NCBI GenBank assembly: GCA_023271485.1
Contig: JALPXT010000078.1
Span: 1 to 5,873 of the forward strand
Origin: Dehalococcoidia bacterium
GTDB taxonomy: Bacteria; Chloroflexota; Dehalococcoidia; SZUA-161; SpSt-899
Direction: 5' to 3'
DNA: 5,873 nucleotides
The notes under the pieces were generated by a model. The model ran no database searches. It worked only from the letters and a program-made list of their open reading frames with translations, and had not been told where the DNA came from. Both the position numbers and the translations under genes were made by a program. Within the stretch, counting starts at the first letter, position 1. Each line of letters starts with the position of its first letter. This document shows positions 4,570 to 5,873 of the stretch, piece by piece.

Positions 4570-4908
4570 TTAATCCCTCATCCCCAATAGCTCTTTTATC
4601 AAACCCTGTAATTTAGTGATTTGCCCCACTTCAAGTTCCCCAATCTTCTTGGATATCCTCTTTCTATCAATGGCTCTCAATTGAAATGCGAGAGCTACCG
4701 ATTCTTTGTCAAGGTGATTCCTATCGTCTGGTTTGATCAAGATAGTTCCTGCAAAATCCAATGCCTTTACTTTTGTAGTTAGTGGAACTATCAGCACGGT
4801 AGGTAAATTATATTCCTCTTCTTGTACAATTATTGCAGGACGCTTTCCCATCTGTTCACGCCCACCAATTTGAGGGAGATCAACAAGATAAATATCACCA
4901 GACTTCAT
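4570..4908 (-). CDS. mazF: MazF/PemK family endoribonuclease toxin
   Basis: This 112-aa protein starts MKSGDIYLVDLPQIGGREQM and shows the full MazF/PemK pattern: the GDIYLVDL first strand, GKRPAIIVQ (21-29) with the conserved R23, VLIVPLTTK (38-46), and S70-VALAFQLRAIDRKRI with Q76, R78, D81 and R84. The length matches the family norm of about 110-120. Such toxins cleave mRNA at short specific sequences. Specificity cannot be read from sequence alone. The ATG overlaps the antitoxin stop as ATGA, a tight coupling that should keep the toxin translated after its antitoxin. It appears complete, which makes it the best candidate for an active toxin in this window. Confidence 0.92.
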   Translation of the reverse strand: MKSGDIYLVDLPQIGGREQMGKRPAIIVQEEEYNLPTVLIVPLTTKVKALDFAGTILIKPDDRNHLDKESVALAFQLRAIDRKRISKKIGELEVGQITKLQGLIKELLGMRD

Positions 4909-5123
4909 TTTATGTCTATCTTTTGCAACTTATTTTCAAAGCTGATCAGTGCCTCATCACTCAAAGCATCCCACAGCTCAAATTCCGTCTCCAATCCCTC
5001 TTCGATTAGCGGTAAGTAGTATCTTAAGGCATTAGTAACAATGGAACTTTCACTCATCTTTCTCTCCCTTGATATTTGCTTGATTTTACTCTCTATATCA
5101 TGAGGTATGGCTACTTCTAACAT
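4905..5123 (-). CDS. mazE: RHH-like antitoxin of MazF
   Basis: This 72-aa protein starts MLEVAIPHDIESKIKQISRE. Residues about 2-38 look like a ribbon-helix-helix DNA-binding fold: a short strand LEVAIP, helix DIESKIKQISRERKM, the turn SES, and helix SIVTNALRYYL. The acidic tail from about 41 (EEGLETEFELWDALSDEALI) is the likely MazF-binding part. The ATG at 5123 follows GAGGAGG by seven bases. The gene ends in a 4-bp ATGA overlap with the toxin gene. By family rules the protein should neutralise MazF and repress its own promoter, but no operator was recognised. The symbol is by role. The fold is closer to CopG/RHH than to the AbrB-like E. coli MazE. Confidence 0.8.
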   Translation of the reverse strand: MLEVAIPHDIESKIKQISRERKMSESSIVTNALRYYLPLIEEGLETEFELWDALSDEALISFENKLQKIDIK

Positions 5124-5183
5124 AATTCCGCCTCCTCGTACAATACTTTGCTTTCACCCTCAAGCGTTTTTGCAGCAAGATAG
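5124..5183 (-). other. Possible 3' remnant of an upstream gene
   Basis: On the minus strand, the frame leaving the palindromic repeat reads PPDYLAAKTLEGESKVLYEE and stops at 5117, overlapping the start of the RHH antitoxin in the way operon neighbours do. It has no start of its own: TGA precedes it before the repeat, and ATG or GTG codons are absent. It may be the last 20-odd codons of a gene lost when the repeat arrived, or just chance. Confidence 0.3.
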
Positions 5184-5215
5184 TCAGGGGGATTCTCCCC
5201 CTGAAACCCCCTAAA
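5184..5215. repeat. Palindromic repeat element, copy 2
   Basis: tcagggggattctccccctg then aaaccccctaaa. The inner part, tcaggggga-ttc-tccccctga (5184-5204), is a perfect 9-bp stem with a 3-base loop, and a second C-run (5206-5211) could compete for the same G-run. It sits 20 bp downstream of the VapC stop (minus strand) and 61 bp before the RHH antitoxin start. Copy 1 is at 2728-2760. Confidence 0.8.
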
Positions 5216-5235
5216 AAGCGGTCATGCCTGGGATC

Positions 5236-5619
5236 TTAAAGGGGCTTCACTAGTGTTAGCACATCTGTTAATCCCTGTTCTTGCATCACAATGATTGATA
5301 TACAGTCGGTTAAACTCCAGGCTTTATCAGATCGTCGTTCATAAAGCTGCCACCCTCTCGACCATAAACGCGGATCAACGAAGATAATTTCAATACGTGC
5401 AGACATCTGTAACCGCCGGTAAAACTCAACCACTGCCAGCCGAAACCGTGGGGCACTCAGCGCATTTGCGGTCTCGTTCAAAATCGAAGTTGTGGTAACG
5501 AGGCACCTCGATTTCATCAATAACTTATATTCGCGGTCGGCAGATTCATGCAACTGATCATCTTGATTAAGCAGAGCAATCCAACAGACCGTATCAACAA
5601 AACATCTATTGGTCAGCAT
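5236..5619 (-). CDS. PIN-domain VapC-like toxin, C-terminus truncated
   Basis: This 127-aa protein starts MLTNRCFVDTVCWIALLNQD. PIN acidic residues are seen at D9 (VDTVCWIAL), E49 (SILNETANAL) and D105 (WSLTDCISIIVM). In this subfamily the chain continues after xALT with an acidic N/T-D-x-H-F-x-Q-A-G-F motif. Here the last residues are DVLTLVKPL and stop, so the fourth acidic residue and the last strand are missing. The loss coincides with a nearby palindromic repeat starting 20 bp downstream. Intact relatives are about 135-145 aa. VapC proteins cleave tRNA or rRNA, but this copy may be inactive or weak. The start at 5619 overlaps the DUF104 antitoxin gene by 14 bp. Confidence 0.82.
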   Translation of the reverse strand: MLTNRCFVDTVCWIALLNQDDQLHESADREYKLLMKSRCLVTTTSILNETANALSAPRFRLAVVEFYRRLQMSARIEIIFVDPRLWSRGWQLYERRSDKAWSLTDCISIIVMQEQGLTDVLTLVKPL

Positions 5620-5851
5620 CTGATCTTCGTTTTGGTATTCCGTAAAGATAGTGGTCGTGCTCCCTTGCCAGGTCTGAGATGTTTGTTTTGACAGCTAATG
5701 AAGATAGATCGAATGCAGGGTCTTCTTTAACATCAGGAATCTTCTGCTTCGGTTCAATAGTCAAAACGTAACGCTTACCCACCTCCAGATCAACTGACTC
5801 CTCTGGCTTCAGCACTTTGCCATCAAAAACGGCATGTAACGTCTTCGTCAT
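5606..5851 (-). CDS. DUF104/AF2212-like antitoxin
   Basis: This 81-aa protein starts MTKTLHAVFDGKVLKPEESV. The AVFDGKVLKPEExVDLxVG opening (7-25) followed by the strand RYVLTIE is the DUF104/AF2212-like signature, a family paired with PIN toxins. The C-terminal half (DPAFDLSSLAVKTNISDLAR, then HDHYLYGIPKR) is the typical tail thought to contact the toxin. The ATG at 5851 is preceded by GGAGGT five bases upstream. It overlaps the PIN gene by 14 bp. The promoter would lie beyond the window edge. The gene looks intact. Confidence 0.85.
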   Translation of the reverse strand: MTKTLHAVFDGKVLKPEESVDLEVGKRYVLTIEPKQKIPDVKEDPAFDLSSLAVKTNISDLAREHDHYLYGIPKRRSDADQ

Positions 5852-5873
5852 CTTGCACCTCCAATTCCACCCC

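Noticed and set aside
1..5873. An integron-type cassette array
   Set aside because: Single-direction small TA genes separated by repeats suggest it, but no attC-like imperfect palindrome with the core-site ends, and no integrase, is seen.

Overview
The window is a bacterial accessory region packed with small toxin-antitoxin (TA) type genes, all on the minus strand. Nothing in it fixes the organism. The moderate GC content, Shine-Dalgarno-led genes, long intergenic tracts of degenerate 7-bp repeats, and co-occurrence of UPF0175/DUF3368, DUF2283/DUF4258, MNT/HepT, MazF and DUF104/PIN pairs suggest a large-genome environmental or uncultured bacterium. That placement is inference.

In order of transcription (high to low coordinates) the window holds: (a) 5606-5851 a DUF104/AF2212-like antitoxin with 5236-5619 a PIN-domain VapC whose C-terminus is cut short beside a palindromic repeat; (b) 4905-5123 a ribbon-helix-helix-like antitoxin with 4570-4908 an apparently complete MazF/PemK toxin; (c) 4125-4514 the decayed C-terminal end of an AAA/DUF4143 ATPase; (d) about 3864-4046 a repeat-rich intergenic stretch; (e) 3457-3831 an MNT nucleotidyltransferase antitoxin, 3334-3460 the last scrap of its HepT-like HEPN partner, and 2728-3333 a 201-aa protein that may be WapI-like; (f) 2346-2570 and 2111-2335 a complete DUF4258/DUF2283 pair; (g) 1738-1947 and 1539-1754 a second DUF4258-like/DUF2283 pair whose toxin-side gene has lost its N-terminus at a heptad repeat; (h) 1118-1375 and 628-1137 a complete UPF0175/DUF3368 pair; (i) 482-637 a 51-aa putative antitoxin starting at GTG, and 337-500 an internally deleted PIN toxin. 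The remainder, 1-336, is repeats and unassigned DNA.

The main observation is a pattern. Seven TA-like modules lie in under 6 kb. In four of them the toxin-side gene is damaged (internal deletion, near-complete deletion, 5' truncation, 3' truncation), while every presumed antitoxin gene is open and keeps a plausible start. Repeats lie at or beside some of the breakpoints. Three kinds of repeat occur: degenerate 7-bp tandem tracts, a 69-bp dispersed unit (two full and one partial copy), and a 32-33 bp palindromic unit (two copies). One palindrome copy supplies the C-terminal residues of the 201-aa protein. The region looks like a graveyard and nursery of small defence or addiction modules, reshaped by repeat-associated deletion. 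No complete new multi-gene system is evident.
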